Shown in pieces: positions 1-24,604 of a DNA stretch of 64,000 bases. The position numbers were made by a program, and so were the translations under genes. Each line of letters begins with the position of its first letter. Position 1 is the first letter of the stretch. The notes under the pieces are model-generated. The model was not told the origin of the DNA and did no database searches. It saw only the letters and a program-made list of their open reading frames with translations. The stretch is taken from assembly GCA_960531495.1 (NCBI GenBank), contig OY482866.1:17016346-17080345 (forward strand), in the 5' to 3' direction. This DNA comes from Zeus faber (lineage: Eukaryota; Chordata; Actinopteri; Zeiformes; Zeidae).

Positions 1-138
1 ATGATGAGTTAAAACAAAGATATATTCATGATACTAAGTTGTCTTGTAGAATTTTAAAAAGCACTATATAGTAGTAGTAGGTCCAGAGTGGGGTGATCTA
101 CACAGAGACGGAAAGTGGAAGACACAATCTCTCCGTAG

Positions 139-8866
<8,728 letters not shown>

Positions 8867-8917
8867 CTCCATCAGCCACAATGCGCTTGTTCTCTCAAAG
8901 TTCCTCCTTCGTCCTCA

Positions 8918-8972
8918 GGAGGAGGAGGAGGAGGAGGAGGAGGAGGAGGAGGAGGAAGAAGAAGAAGAAGAA
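8918..8972. repeat. (GGA)n/(GAA)n purine tract in the presumed TEC 3' UTR
   Basis: GGA units turning into GAA units, 52 bases after the stop codon. Confidence 0.95.
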
Positions 8973-9094
8973 ACTTGCATATTTTATTTTTGTGGTAGCC
9001 ATCTTGGCTTCCAATTCCTGCCTCGTTGGTTTGTAACCTTGAGTCATTCAGGGATTTCCCACTGGGATTTCTATTTTTTGCACAATACAACTGA

Positions 9095-9100
9095 AATAAA
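9095..9100 (+). terminator. Candidate TEC poly(A) signal
   Basis: AATAAA 229 bases after the TEC stop; the first consensus signal downstream. Use of it is inferred. Confidence 0.5.
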
Positions 9101-9158
9101 GACAAAGGAAAATCAGGCAGAACAAAATGTCAAACAGGCTGCCTACCAGCTTGACCCG

Positions 9159-9174
9159 GTTGCCATGGTGACGT
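9159..9174. promoter_or_regulatory. RFX-type X-box overlapping a CRE half-site
   Basis: GTTGCCATGGTGACGT is a near-perfect palindromic X-box followed by TGACGT. It lies just past the TEC poly(A) signal with no promoter next to it, so function is uncertain. Confidence 0.3.
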
Positions 9175-10059
9175 ACACTTCTAAATTTACATCTCAGCAG
9201 AGGAGTGACACGTGGACCTGCAGGACGAGGTGGGATGGAAATATCTTTAACTGAAATGAAAATACTGAAATTAAAATTAGAAAACCGACGGCGACATGAA
9301 GGGTTGTGTCAGAGACGCAGCATGGACTGGTATATTTAAATGAATATACACATTTCCCCGCAGGCATTAACAAAGTTTGATCTTTTCTTATCTTATATGA
9401 AACATCTCTTGAGTGATCAGTCAAGTCTAACGCTAAATTTCCTGAAACCTCGAGGAACTTCAACAGTTCCAGCCAAGCACTACCAAAATCTGACACCAGT
9501 CACAGATTGTAAACTATTTGACTTTATTTTCAAATAAAATACGAAAGAGGGCGGAATGCTTATTTTTTCATTCTTCTTATTCTAAATAACTATACACCCA
9601 TTCAAATAAGCAGTTGAAACAATAATAAATATTTTATTCACTACAACTGTATAAAGTGCAAAGACCAGACTGACAAATGGAAACAAGTCTCATATTTAAA
9701 TATTGCACTGTTTGATTGATTTTCGTAAAAAGACAAAACGTCTACGTTGGAATCTGCACTGTGTTGCTCGTGTCCTATTGGACAGAATATGCCGCTTGGT
9801 ATCAGTGGAGCACCCTGATTGGACGAAGGAAGGCTGCACAAAAAACAACAAAGAAAGCCACCATGAAGAAAACCAAGCAAAACGAAAAATAAAAAAAAGA
9901 TTAAAGCATTACAAACACATAAACATATATACTGTATTATGCATATTTTTCAACAACTTTAATATTTATATATGCATATATTTAATATTTAACTTTTTCA
10001 ACGTTTCGCCCACTTAACCTGCGCAATTTTGAGTTTGCATGACTCCTCTCTGTCCGTGA
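9175..10059. other. Intergenic, nothing recognised
   Basis: AT-rich sequence with short open frames only. I see no conserved domain, repeat or RNA gene. Confidence 0.5.
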
Positions 10060-10560
10060 AGCTTTAAGGCCTCGGGCTGACGGGCGGGGAGTCGTCGCCA
10101 CTTGTTCTACTCATATTATGTCAGGAGGCTCCGCCCCTTCCGGGCTACGCTCTTATTGGTGTATCTCGTATGCGGATGTACCAAAATGTATTAATCTACT
10201 GGCTTCAGCCAATCAGGACGGCGGAGCACAGCGAATTTCAGTGCTGATGCTGTCTGAGGTGCTTATTGACTAACGCTGTGTGTACAGTGTGTGTCGTGTT
10301 CATTGGTTCCTTTGGTTCCTTTGGCCTTGGTTGGGCACGACGGACCACTAAGCTCACGGTGCCGACACGTTGCGTTCAGTGTCGGCTTTGGCTGCTTCAG
10401 CCTTCGCCCTGGACGGTTACGCGACTGAGGCGTGTTCGGGTCCAGCAGGGAGTGTAGTGTCGGGGGCCTCGGTCCCTGGTACACCAATAGGAGCGTAGCC
10501 CCTAATGCCATGGGCACACAACGTGACTTTCAAAGTCGTCAGATCCCTGTACTGTTCACA
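10060..10560. other. CpG-rich patch without a gene
   Basis: This patch is richer in CpG than its AT-rich surroundings. It contains a GC box (ccgcccc), attgg/ccaat motifs near 10155, 10210 and 10302, and no coding frame I can recognise. It could be an orphan promoter, a 5' exon of a non-coding RNA, or an old repeat. Confidence 0.35.
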
Positions 10561-10611
10561 CGACCCAACTTTCTGTCTTGTGATGGGGAATCTTGTGGTT
10601 CGCAGTCTAGA

Positions 10612-10690
10612 CAAGGAAAGTTTATTTGTAGAACACATTTCAACATCAAGGCAATTCAAAGTGCTTTACATAAAACATCAAAAGCATGAA
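10612..10690. repeat. Short interspersed fish repeat fragment
   Basis: The string containing caaggcaattcaaagtgctt followed by acataaaacatcaaaagcat is a repeat tail common in teleosts. From here to 11964 I see no gene. Confidence 0.5.
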
Positions 10691-11964
10691 GACAAGGTGC
10701 CAACAAACACATTATTAAATACGCCCCAAACTTCACAGGTTTGCTAAGAGTCCCAACCTGAAGACATTTAAGTGCCGAAATTGAGTTATGGTCACAGTGT
10801 TGCCTGTTGGCGAAAGAAAAATACGTGTTTTATACTTTGATATACTCGTACATTTGATGTAATTCGAGAAGCATTTCTAAATCTGTTTTCACAAAAATAT
10901 TAATTATAATTTTCCCCCATTCATTTCCATGTTATTCATCCATAATGTGAATCACTCTCATCTGGTGGCAAGTACCGCAAGTCACACTGTAAATATGAGG
11001 GGAGTTTAACAAGACCAAACAAGAAATTACACGGTGTCCTGATGAGTTATTTATTTTACATGTTTTAGTGGTAAACTGTAAAATATCAGCGACAAGGTCA
11101 AAAAATGACACCGACTGACAAATGTCTGTCTTGCATAGAATCATCTGAGCACACTTACCTACACGTTGTTCCTGATCTGACCAGCAGATGACGCCATTGA
11201 CCTATGGGTTAAAACGTCCCGACGACGTCCTTCCTATAATCATTTTGAAATAACATGTGATTTAAGTGCACTCATCCTGTCATTAACACTGTACATAACG
11301 AATTTCAATTTAGAATGTTCTCTATATTCTCATAACTACATTCATTCGCTTCATCAGTTGGATGAGGTGGTAAATTGAGCAAATGACACTTATTTTATGA
11401 ACTTCTTCTTTATGAACACGACACCCACAACGACCAACTGACTGCACAATATTTACATTTTTACAATACATATGTATCATCTTGCTGCTAGCTTTGCACT
11501 GCACCTTATTACCTAAATAACATACCTCATTTGACTTATTGAGTATATAAGAATATCCTTAGTCTTGTTGTGTTGTTGTGTCTATTGTTGTTGTCTTTTG
11601 GCACTTTCATGTTATATGTTGTGTGTTACAAATATTACTTGCACATTTGGAGTATGGGGAAATGACAATAAAGTACACCTTGAACTTTGAACTTGAACTT
11701 TGCATTCTTTCAATTAAAAGTAGATATTGCAGCTGCTTTTCCTTAAGATGTTTTTTCTGTCTTTCTCCCATTGTACTTTGACAAAATATTTCCCCATGAG
11801 CAGTTTTTTTTTCTACATAATTGCATATTAATATTTTTTATAATGCATTTCACATCAAACCATGAAAAGCTCTGATCGAATGCTTGAGTCACATAATGTT
11901 ATTGATCAAACACGATTACTATTGACATGTATTTCTGTATATACACGTTCCATAATTAAACACA

Positions 11965-12162
11965 CATTACATTACATTTAGCAGACGCTTTTATCCAAAG
12001 CGACTTACAATTGTTCAAACACCGACGGACGCAACCATCAGGAGCAATTAGGGGTTAAGTGTCTTGCTCAAGGACACTACAGCATGCTAGCAGGAGGAGC
12101 CTGGGATCAAACCAGCAACCTTTGGATCACTAGACCACCAGCTCTACCGCCTGAGCCACCAT
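11965..12162 (-). mobile_element. tRNA-derived SINE, copy 2
   Basis: Same family as copy 1, with A box, B box and tail in order on the minus strand; the head ends at ggtggctcaggcggtagagc. From 12163 to about 12960 I see AT-rich sequence without genes. Confidence 0.87.
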
Positions 12163-12976
12163 CCTTTGCAGTATTTTTAAATTTATTGAAATAACACTGT
12201 AATAGTTCTTAACTAAACTGTTGCATATGCACACCATGTGTATTCATTTATTCACAGTACATCATGTACAGATATAGTCACTCTCCACGTCCATGTCAAT
12301 CCTAACTGACTTAACCTCCACGAGCGTTTTAAGTGTATTATTAGAATAATAATTTATATTTTTTGGTGCAGAGTGCAATCATGACATTTTTTCGGTTTCA
12401 CTACAATGCACATTTTATACAACTAAGACAAACCAGAACTTGACTGAAATAGGCCCTGGCCTATTTAAAATTAAATGTCCCATCCCACAAACAAATTCAT
12501 TATTTAATTCTTTATTCTCCTCACCCTTCTACCATTTGCAGTTCGTTTTAAAGAACCATTACTTTGTTAAAAATAAATATTTTCATTTTCTTTCTGTAAG
12601 TTCCGTGTAGGCCCTCATTTGAATTAAATTATACTATTCATGATTTGCTTATAAAATAGTAGGCCCTACCTCGTATGAGATCAGCACAAGACTTTGCAAC
12701 TAAACAATCTTTGTTCAAAATGTAAAAATAAATTGACAACTGTGGTGAATAGAATGATTCAAATATATATTATTAATAGTAATAATGAGAAATGTTTAAA
12801 GCATATTGTATACATAGAAAACAAGCTGTGTATTTATATATATATATTATTAACAATGAATAAAAAAACAAAATGGATATAAATAATCTCATTTCAGAGC
12901 GAAAATACCAAAAAAATTCACGACATGACACAAACTACTGCATTGGACTTGCGTTGTTACAGTACACTGGGTTCTG

Positions 12977-13040
12977 ATTGGACGACCAAACTTGGGTCAG
13001 CGCTGACCAATCACATCGTTCCTGCAAGGCTTTATTATAT
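12977..13040 (+). promoter_or_regulatory. Promoter of the first H2A gene
   Basis: ATTGG at 12977-12981, CCAAT at 13007-13011 and a weak TATA-like ttattatat at 13032-13040, about 50 bases before the start codon. It differs from the other three H2A promoters, which have gatataac. Confidence 0.6.
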
Positions 13041-13085
13041 CGCTGGAGCGCCACTCCGTCATTTTCAAAATTTGAAACCGCTTGA

Positions 13086-13475
<390 letters not shown>

Positions 13476-13507
13476 ACTCACTCGAACCCTTCAAGAGACA
13501 AACCAAA

Positions 13508-13523
13508 GGCTCTTTTAAGAGCC
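13508..13523 (+). terminator. Histone 3' stem-loop, H2A copy 1
   Basis: GGCTCTTTTAAGAGCC followed by ACCCA; six-pair stem and UUUU-type loop bound by SLBP. Confidence 0.97.
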
Positions 13524-14580
13524 ACCCACATCTTCGTACAGAGCAGATCTTGCGAACCTCTAAGGATAACGTTGTATCCTACCGGCTTATCCCTCATTTA
13601 ATTTAAATTGTTTGTCATATACCACATCAACACCCCATAATCCAGGTATCTTCAGAATCAGAAAAGTCTTTTCCAAGTTAGTTTACACAAACAAAGAATT
13701 TGTTGGTGTTCGGTGCATACATGTAACACAAATCAAATATTGGTGAAATATATAACCATATGAAAACTTAATTGTTAAAATAAAATTCCCTGACACCAAT
13801 CACAGCCATCATGTGGAATATTATTGTAATTTGCCGTTTACGTTCTGTATAGACTGTTAAATATAACAATGAATTGAATATTATAGAACTATTATGTCAT
13901 CTGTATTATATTAGCTATTTTGTTTGGGTTAGTAACTATTGTTCATAATCTCCGGTTGTGTTGCAAATACATTACACTACATATATGTATGAACGTATGT
14001 ATATGAGAAATAAACCTCTGGCATCTTGACTCTGTATGTTTAATCAGTGTTAGAACAATTGTATATCTTTGTCTTTTTGTCCGTTACTTTTGGCGGACCT
14101 TTCAAATAACACACCAGCTGCCCAGCACTGGACCCATCCGGACACAGCGCCAGTTGCGCCAGTTGCGCCATTACGGAGAGTTTGGACATTTTCTATTTTG
14201 AACCTTCTGTATTTCGCTAATTCTACTGAAAGCTTCCAAAATACCACGTTAAAATGTTTTATGTTTACATTGTAATGCACGTGTTTCCCCGCTTGTTTCC
14301 TTAAATATACACTGTTTTCCTCACATGCCCAGAATAACAGACATTAACTTCATTAATTTTAATTTATTTCACTTCATTTAATAATAAAACACATTTGTGG
14401 TGTTCAATGTTAAAAAAAAAAAAAAATTCGCATGTGAGCATGTTATTTAAATTGCTCTGATATGATAACCATGCACCGCCTACATTTTAATATACGTGTT
14501 TTTAATAATCAGATAAAAGTACATTTACGGATATTTGTTTTCAAAACCCAGTCTTTGTTTTCTAGTCCTGGAAGCCAACT
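13524..14580. repeat. H2A-H2B spacer with repeat fragments
   Basis: Near 13650 there is a fish repeat tail (cagaatcagaaaagtctttt). At about 13910-14030 there is a reverse-oriented piece of the repeat found at 18416-18720. No gene is seen. Confidence 0.5.
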
Positions 14581-14612
14581 GGCGCATGCCCAGTGTGGCT
14601 TGCAGACTCTAC

Positions 14613-15095
<483 letters not shown>

Positions 15096-15122
15096 TCTGA
15101 GCTGTCAACCTCACAAAACAAA

Positions 15123-15138
15123 GGTCCTTTTCAGGACC
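15123..15138 (+). terminator. Histone 3' stem-loop, H2B copy 1
   Basis: GGTCCTTTTCAGGACC followed by ACCCACC. Confidence 0.97.
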
Positions 15139-15185
15139 ACCCACCCTGTCCAACGAAGGCAATTCCGTTAATCGTCACGGAATGA

Positions 15186-15731
<546 letters not shown>

Positions 15732-15758
15732 ACACGACCACCGCGCTCCCACGCAAAC

Positions 15759-15774
15759 GGCTCTTTTAAGAGCC
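15759..15774 (+). terminator. Histone 3' stem-loop, H3 copy 1
   Basis: GGCTCTTTTAAGAGCC followed by ACCACA. Confidence 0.97.
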
Positions 15775-15787
15775 ACCACATCGTCTT

Positions 15788-15797
15788 CAAAGAGCTG
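15788..15797 (+). promoter_or_regulatory. Histone downstream element (U7 snRNA site)
   Basis: CAAAGAGCTG, 13 bases past the stem-loop, matches the purine-rich element paired by U7 snRNA during cleavage. Confidence 0.75.
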
Positions 15798-16500
15798 AAA
15801 TCAGAGCACAATCGCACCATCCCCACAAATCATGTGTAAAGGGGCAATGACCATCTGTTTAAATTCAGGGACCTGTCTGACCCACAACCAATGCCCCCAT
15901 GTCAATCCGCGCACACTTGCATCACGCGCATCTATATAACTGGATTTTAAATCGGTGTATTTTATGAGTAATAGCTTACATTGTTTGTTCAAAACTGCAG
16001 TTTGGGACGCACATATGCAAACATACAATTTATTGAAACACATTTAAACTTTTATAATAAAACACGTGGAAAATGTCTTTCAGTTTCTTATTTGATTGTA
16101 CAATGACTCCCTGATCATGCTGAGCATGCTCTCCGTCCATGTCTCATCAGAATCAGAAATACTTTAATAATCCCAGGGGGACATTACTAAAATTACTCAC
16201 ATTTATGATTGTTTTTATCCATATCTGAAAACCCATTTTTTTATATTTTTATTCTGTAAAATTATGTCGGTTTATACTAAAGAAAATGTATAAATCATTT
16301 TTTAAAGTATGTATTTTGTGAATGATATCAAACATGATAGTGTGGAGGAAAAAAATGGCACAATTTTGTAAAAGTCACTTAAAATCGAATACAAACAGTT
16401 TAATTAAATAACGCGAAGAAAATATTTAGAAACCCACATATTTGAATATCTTTTTTCTGTGGATTTATGTGTTATTGTCTGAAAGCTTTGAGTTTTGGCG
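15798..16500. other. H3-H2A spacer
   Basis: AT-rich. It contains a fish repeat tail near 16147-16195 (gaatcagaaatactttaata). The part 16200-16530 is homologous to 27340-27640 and 51215-51515. No gene is seen. Confidence 0.6.
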
Positions 16501-16562
16501 GAATTTTTAAATAATGATTTATCAAATCACCGACGGGAGCGTGTCAACGACCTCAGTTTGGA

Positions 16563-16648
16563 CCAATCACAAACCAGGAGGTTTAACAGGCTAGCGCCGA
16601 GGTCTCTGTTGAGCTCCGACCAATAGAAGCTTCCTTTGCAGGATATAA
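16563..16648 (+). promoter_or_regulatory. H2A promoter (copy 2)
   Basis: Two CCAAT boxes (16563-16567 and 16620-16624) and TATAA in ggatataacc at 16644-16648. Confidence 0.85.
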
Positions 16649-17095
<447 letters not shown>

Positions 17096-17128
17096 ACTCA
17101 CTCGACCCCCTTCAAGAGACAAACCAAA

Positions 17129-17144
17129 GGCTCTTTTAAGAGCC
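17129..17144 (+). terminator. Histone 3' stem-loop, H2A copy 2
   Basis: GGCTCTTTTAAGAGCC followed by ACCCAC. Confidence 0.97.
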
Positions 17145-17174
17145 ACCCACATCTTCGTACAGAGCAGATCTTTT

Positions 17175-17335
17175 ATTGTCATCAACATCCCATAATCCAG
17201 GTCACTTGGAAGTTCAATTAGTGCACACCTCGAGTGGTGCCGTCGTTGACAACTTGGGCATTTTATTTTTGGAATGTTGGGCAGTACTTCGTTTTGCTCA
17301 AATAACAGAATATGGTCTATTTACTATGCAATGCT
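17175..17335 (+). repeat. H2A 3' spacer with an inverted copy at 29515-29690
   Basis: Sequence from catcaacatcccataatcca to the tatggtctatttac region recurs, reverse-complemented and about 90% alike by eye, in the H2B-H4 spacer of block B. Confidence 0.8.
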
Positions 17336-17611
17336 TGTAACCTTAAATATACTGTTTTTCCCTTACTATACCTACAAGATTAAATTGGTTTGTCTCAAAG
17401 TTTCCACTTGATTTTAAAACAACTTTTCTCACTTTCGACCAAAAAAGAGCATGTTACTCAAATTGCTCCCATACAAACCATGCACTGCGTTAATTTTAAT
17501 ATCTACTATATATATAGTATTTTTCAATTATCAGATCAGATATTGTCTCAAGTCTGTCTTCTAATCCTCGAATCCAACTGGCGCATGCCCAGTGTGGCTT
17601 GCAAACCCTAC

Positions 17612-18094
<483 letters not shown>

Positions 18095-18121
18095 TCTGAG
18101 CCGTCAGCTTCTCAAACCAAA

Positions 18122-18137
18122 GGTCCTTTTCAGGACC
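18122..18137 (+). terminator. Histone 3' stem-loop, H2B copy 2
   Basis: GGTCCTTTTCAGGACC followed by ACCCACC. Confidence 0.97.
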
Positions 18138-18415
18138 ACCCACCCTGTCCAACGAAGGCTTTTCCGTTAGTAGTCACGGAACGAAAGCTTAATTTATGTG
18201 TTTAAAATATATATTTTATTAATTATATCAACTATATTTATGGTTTTATATTTGCTATTTTCACATAAACAGTTTGGTGTTGTCAGCATAATTAATTCCA
18301 GTTTATGTACAACTGGAAGTACTACATAGTGTATCTAATAAATATGATTTTTATTTTGCAACTTACAATACATTTAATTTTAAGATGGGGAAAATATCCT
18401 AAGTACTCAGAGTAG

Positions 18416-18720
18416 ATTCAAGATTTATTTGTCTCATACATATACATACTTTCATACATATATGCAGTGAAATGTAATGCAACGCACCCGGTGATTGCAC
18501 AGAATATGTCCTAGGAAAAAAAATAAAAGTAAAAAATGTCTTTCTTATAGACCAACTAACTGACTCCTAAAACGTAATACAGTAAGTTGAATACTTATAG
18601 AACAAGATAAAAATATATAGAATAAAATTCAATAAAAATAAAATGAAATAAAATGGAATAGATAGAGGGAATATTCCTATGTATATACGGATATGTGCAT
18701 TAAAGTGGCATGTGAATTAA
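18416..18720 (+). repeat. Interspersed repeat, direct copy 1
   Basis: Starts attcaagatttatttgtctc and includes catacatatatgcagtgaaa. It matches 19784-20095 along its length, roughly 88-90% by eye. Reverse-oriented fragments occur near 13910-14030, 25660-25730 and 49540-49570. Confidence 0.85.
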
Positions 18721-18884
18721 GTAAACTGCCATGTCAGTACGAAGGTAAAGATGCTACGGTTGATATAAACCAACATGTATTCCTACAAATCTTGTTAGAG
18801 GGCGTTTCAATAAATGTAAAACAAAAACAAATGTTGCTTGAATGCTCCAAGAAATACTGGATTCTCCAGTTATCCTGCCTCCTG

Positions 18885-19243
18885 GCACTGCTGCCTCACA
18901 GGAAGAAGGTCCTGGGTTTGATTCCCGCCTGGGGCGCTGTTGGCACCGTGCTCCGGCGGGTTATCTCCCAAATAGGAGCCTTTCTGTGTGGAGTTTGCAT
19001 GTTCTCCCTGTGCTCACATGGGGTTTCCTCCACCTCACGTCAGTAAGGACCCCCCTCAAAAACATGCACCCATCAACGTCTGACCAGCGATGGACACTTA
19101 TCACCTGGTTCCCGGGCGCGTCCACGTATGCTGCCCACTGCTCCTGGCTGTGCCCCCGGAGGAAGGACAAGCCAGGATGAGTCAAATGCAGAGAGTCCAT
19201 TTCACCGGCCACCATCAAAGCATGTGCGTGTGTGTGTGTGTGC
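18885..19243 (+). mobile_element. V-SINE/Mermaid-like element
   Basis: tRNA-like B box in cctgggtttgattcccgcc, then the core ctgtgtggagtttgcatgtt, a long 3' body and a terminal TG tract. A shorter copy lies at 32330-32500. It is non-coding. Confidence 0.75.
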
Positions 19244-19544
19244 AAGCATGTGTTGTAGTGTGGTGTGTTGTGACAAATAATGACTTTCTTCTCTTTCTTA
19301 TCCACATCCATTTTGACATTAAATAGCACACTCTAATCATTCGTTTTGTTAATGTATCAAATATATTACATAAAAAATATTGGGCAAGCAGGCATTTTAT
19401 AATGTATTCAGTTAAGTAAATAAATCATTCAGCATAACACAAACCCTAGCAAATTTCAAAATAAGATACTTCTGTCATAACTTAATTCTGACAGTGAGTA
19501 ATTCATATAAAACAATGTAACTTAACGGTAATGGGGACATAACA

Positions 19545-19744
19545 TGGGGGGACGGTAGCTCAGGAGGTAGAGCTGGTCGTCTAGTAATCTAAAAGGTTGC
19601 TGGTTTGATTTCAGGCTCCTCCTGCTCGCACGCTTTAGTGTCCTTGAGCAAGACACTTAAGCCCTAATTGCTCCTGATGGCTGCATCCGGTGTTTGAATA
19701 ATTGTAAGTCGCTTTGGATAAAAGCGTCTGCTAAATGCAATGCA
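19545..19744 (+). mobile_element. tRNA-derived SINE, copy 3, with target duplication
   Basis: Same family as at 6941 and 11965 but on + strand: head gacggtagctcaggaggtag, tail gtcgctttggataaaagcgt. ACATAAC flanks it at 19537-19543 and 19745-19751, a clear target-site duplication. Confidence 0.9.
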
Positions 19745-19783
19745 ACATAACGGAACTACAGTGGGTTGATGGTGTTGTGTTTC

Positions 19784-20095
19784 AAGATTCAAGATTTTTT
19801 ATTTGTCACATACATATACATACTTTCATACATATATGCAGTGAAATGTAATGCAACGCACACGGTGATAGCACACAATATGTCCTAGGAAAAAATAAAA
19901 ATAAAAATAATTCTTTCCATAGGCCGACTAACTGACTCCTAAAACGTAATACGGTAAGTTGAATACTTATAGAATAAGATAAAAATATATAGAATAAAAC
20001 ACAATAAAAATAAATTGAAATAAAATGGAATAGATAGAAGGAATATGTCTATGTATATACAGATATGTGCATGTAAAGTGGCATGTGAATGAATA
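19784..20095 (+). repeat. Interspersed repeat, direct copy 2
   Basis: Partner of 18416-18720. The two copies bracket the V-SINE and SINE in the H2B-H4 spacer. Confidence 0.85.
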
Positions 20096-20309
20096 GAGAG
20101 GTAGTGTTTGGGACAATACAGCACAGTATACAACAGTACTGCGCAGCAATACGGCATCAGGAACAATTGCCTGTAATTGTCTTCCAACCGTCAGTGGGTT
20201 GCTATTGTTCTGTCCATTTCGCAGTTATGTGTTAACGAATCATTAGTTACATCTGTGTCTTGTTCTACATAAGGCCTGATGAAGGAAGCTCTTTACAGGG
20301 GACGTGGGG

Positions 20310-20325
20310 GGCCCTAAAAAGGGCC
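20310..20325 (-). terminator. Histone 3' stem-loop, H4 copy 1
   Basis: Minus strand GGCCCTTTTTAGGGCC. The downstream element CTGTAAAGAGCTTCC (U7-type) follows on the minus strand at about 20283-20297. Confidence 0.95.
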
Positions 20326-20351
20326 TTTGTTTGGTGGAGCTGTTGCAGAGT

Positions 20352-21914
<1,563 letters not shown>

Positions 21915-22041
21915 TTATTTCAGCACACAGGGTTAATTGTGACACATTTTCACACTAATGACTCGAACACAGAAACTCCATCACAATTCCAAAGTAAGGA
22001 AAGATCCCATTTTCCAATGGTGCCATTTTGAATACAGCCCC

Positions 22042-22312
22042 TCATGATGTCCCCATCAAAAATGTCTTGAATGTCTCGTCCCACACCCAGGAATCTTTGT
22101 TTATAATTTTTTGCAAATGTTTCCTGTGGTTCTCAAGTACATCTTTCAGTTGAACATCTTGTAATAAATACATGAAAAAGGACCTATTCCTCAGATTTAA
22201 GGTGTTAGATTTACAGTAGAAGTGGATCTCGAAATCATTAACTAACTTCTTATCGTCTGAATATTTGTATGGCTCTATTTTGAAATAAGCAGAAGCAAAA
22301 ACGTTATTTCTT
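22042..22312 (-). pseudogene. Unrecognised 3' terminal exon or gene remnant, copy 1
   Basis: On the minus strand an open frame of about 88 codons includes EPYKYSDDKKLVNDFEIHFY and VLENHRKHLQKIINKDSWVW, ending GTS before TGA. A pyrimidine-rich stretch and AG precede EPYKY like a splice acceptor. AATAAA follows about 120 bases after the stop (minus strand, at 21915-21920). Together these resemble the last exon of a protein gene. Copy 2 at 45179 has extra cysteine-containing sequence missing here, and is frameshifted. I do not recognise the family; no other exon is visible. Confidence 0.4.
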
Positions 22313-23425
22313 CATAAGTATTTTATTGTAAAATAAAGTTTTTGATGTGATTCCTCTTGGAGCTTGTGGAGCCTGATTCCAGATAGCGGCCATTTGGTCT
22401 CCTCTACTGACTAAATATGTAATTTTTTTGGAAATGGGAATGGTTTTAAATGTATTTAGTCTTTAATAGATAAGAATATTTATCACAATAAATTGCAGAT
22501 GAATATAATCAATCGCCTATTCCTCACAGACTAAAGCAACAGATAACTAGAAAGATTCATAACTTGATGACTATGAAGTCCATTCTTAGTCATTTGCTTT
22601 CATCTCGTGGCTGAAAGTTGTAACTGCACCCGATGGTGCCACGCACCAACCTTGAACACGACATATTCCTCGTTTTGGCAAAATATATTTGTTGAGTCTG
22701 ATTCTGATTGTATAGTACATTTGTGTAGTGCAGTTTAAACAAAGGGACAATTCAAAATGCAAGAAAGCAGTGTATTCAGTTTCCTTAATATAGTGTTGAA
22801 TGTACATTCAAGTTCGAAGAGTCGGATTCATCAAAATACCTGACCAGCTATGAGTCACAGCTGTTCAACTCTGTCTTACCAGATTTAAAGTTATATTGTT
22901 AAACTGATAAATATTTTTAATTCATAACAAATCTGACACTTTGTTCATTTTAATGATGTTTTTCAATGATGGATTAACACAGCTTTGTGATGCAGTTACA
23001 TATTTTTGCCACTAAAGGGCTGCAAATGATCACGGATTCTTTAAAGAGATTATTACAGGTATTTTGGGTTCAAATTAAACAATTAACTGAATTATTTGGT
23101 CTCATTTTATCAAGACACTGTAACACCAGATGTAAAAGAAATGTCTGTTTATTTTAATATATATTTTATATACCACAACAACTATATATGTATATAAAAA
23201 TCATCTTGTTCTATCCTTAAGGTAGTAGTTATGTATTTATTTTAATAGTCCATCCCCTGTACATTTCTGATGAATTCTATTTGATTCTGCCGAGAATGTG
23301 TAAATATGTTGAATACATTGAATATTTTGTTCGAGCTTTGTCACTTCAATCTCAGATCTCCACCGTCATTCCTAGAATCCAGAGATAAATATAAGAAATA
23401 TGACTTCATTCTCAGCGTAAAAATG

Positions 23426-23460
<35 letters not shown>

Positions 23461-24440
23461 TATAATTATTATTTGTAAAATCTATAATCATGATATACAC
23501 TATTGTTAATTGGTTTGTATGTTTTATATACAAACTATCATAAATTTATAGGGAAAATTACCCTTGGCTTTTTATTTTTAATTTCAACACAGCTTGTGAC
23601 CACAGCACCAATCGAACAAACTTCAAATTATTAGATTTGAATTGAACATTTTGTCTTGATATTCAAAATTCTTGGTTGAATTTTGCAAATCTTTTTTTTT
23701 TCACATGACAGTTCTATCAGGTGGCACTAATCATCCATAAATCAATAAGTATTTCCTATGGGTTCATTGTCGATAAGACTATGAATTAAATTGAGCAGTT
23801 GTAGGACAAATAAATATGGATAGAATCGCTCATATCTGAAGGATTAACAGATAAAGACACTTGACGTGGTTCAATGTCTCAACATCTCAGCAAACGATCC
23901 GTGTCCTAAATGGTGGGATGAATATTACCTGATAAAGTAACATTAGACAACAAACACCTCCATGTTCCTCATCCTCTTCATCACTCATTTGTTTTGAATT
24001 AAAGTTGTTTCGTCATCACTATTTGATTTGAAAATCCAATGTAATAGACGATGGAAACGAAGGTTGATCTCCCATCAACGACGCAGCATGTGTGTTTAAA
24101 GGCGAGGAGAAAGTGTGTGTTTAATGGATCACACATCGGACTGGAGGACTCATTTCACCTCCTGTCCCTTGTCCAACATCTCTACTAAATGGGCGACATT
24201 TGTTTTTGTTCTAGTTTTCGGTTTAATAGTTTAAAAAGACAAAATACGAACAAGTGGACAAATGAAGTCAACCTTTCCGTGCTGCAAAACGCAGCTTTTC
24301 AGTGTCCGTTACAACAACGCTTCGGTCTCCGGCACTAAATGTACATTTTTATTGAACGGTAACAAGTTGTCTTTGTGTCCGTTACACGTTATAGCCCCAG
24401 AACTCACTGGATCCGTGTATTTTATCCCCAAAAGTCAGCG
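22313..24440. other. Spacer before H1 copy 1
   Basis: AT-rich, with an ATA microsatellite at about 23426-23470. No gene is recognised. It is shared almost intact with 46880-48290. Confidence 0.6.
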
Positions 24441-24444
24441 GAGA

Positions 24445-24451
24445 AAACACA
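24445..24451 (+). promoter_or_regulatory. H1 AC box (copy 1)
   Basis: AAACACA, the element typical of replication-dependent H1 promoters, lies 154 bases before the ATG. I see no clear TATA box between it and the start. Confidence 0.6.
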
Positions 24452-24604
24452 AAGTGAGGAGACGTTTCTGCCGCAGCGCGAACATCACGGCTTGAGTCTC
24501 TGCGGTTCTCATGGTGTGTTTAACTCCAGCCCCCGCCTCGTTCCAGCCTCAATCTGCTCAGACTCCACAGTGAACTTTGTCAATCCGCCTGAAGAGAAGG
24601 AACA

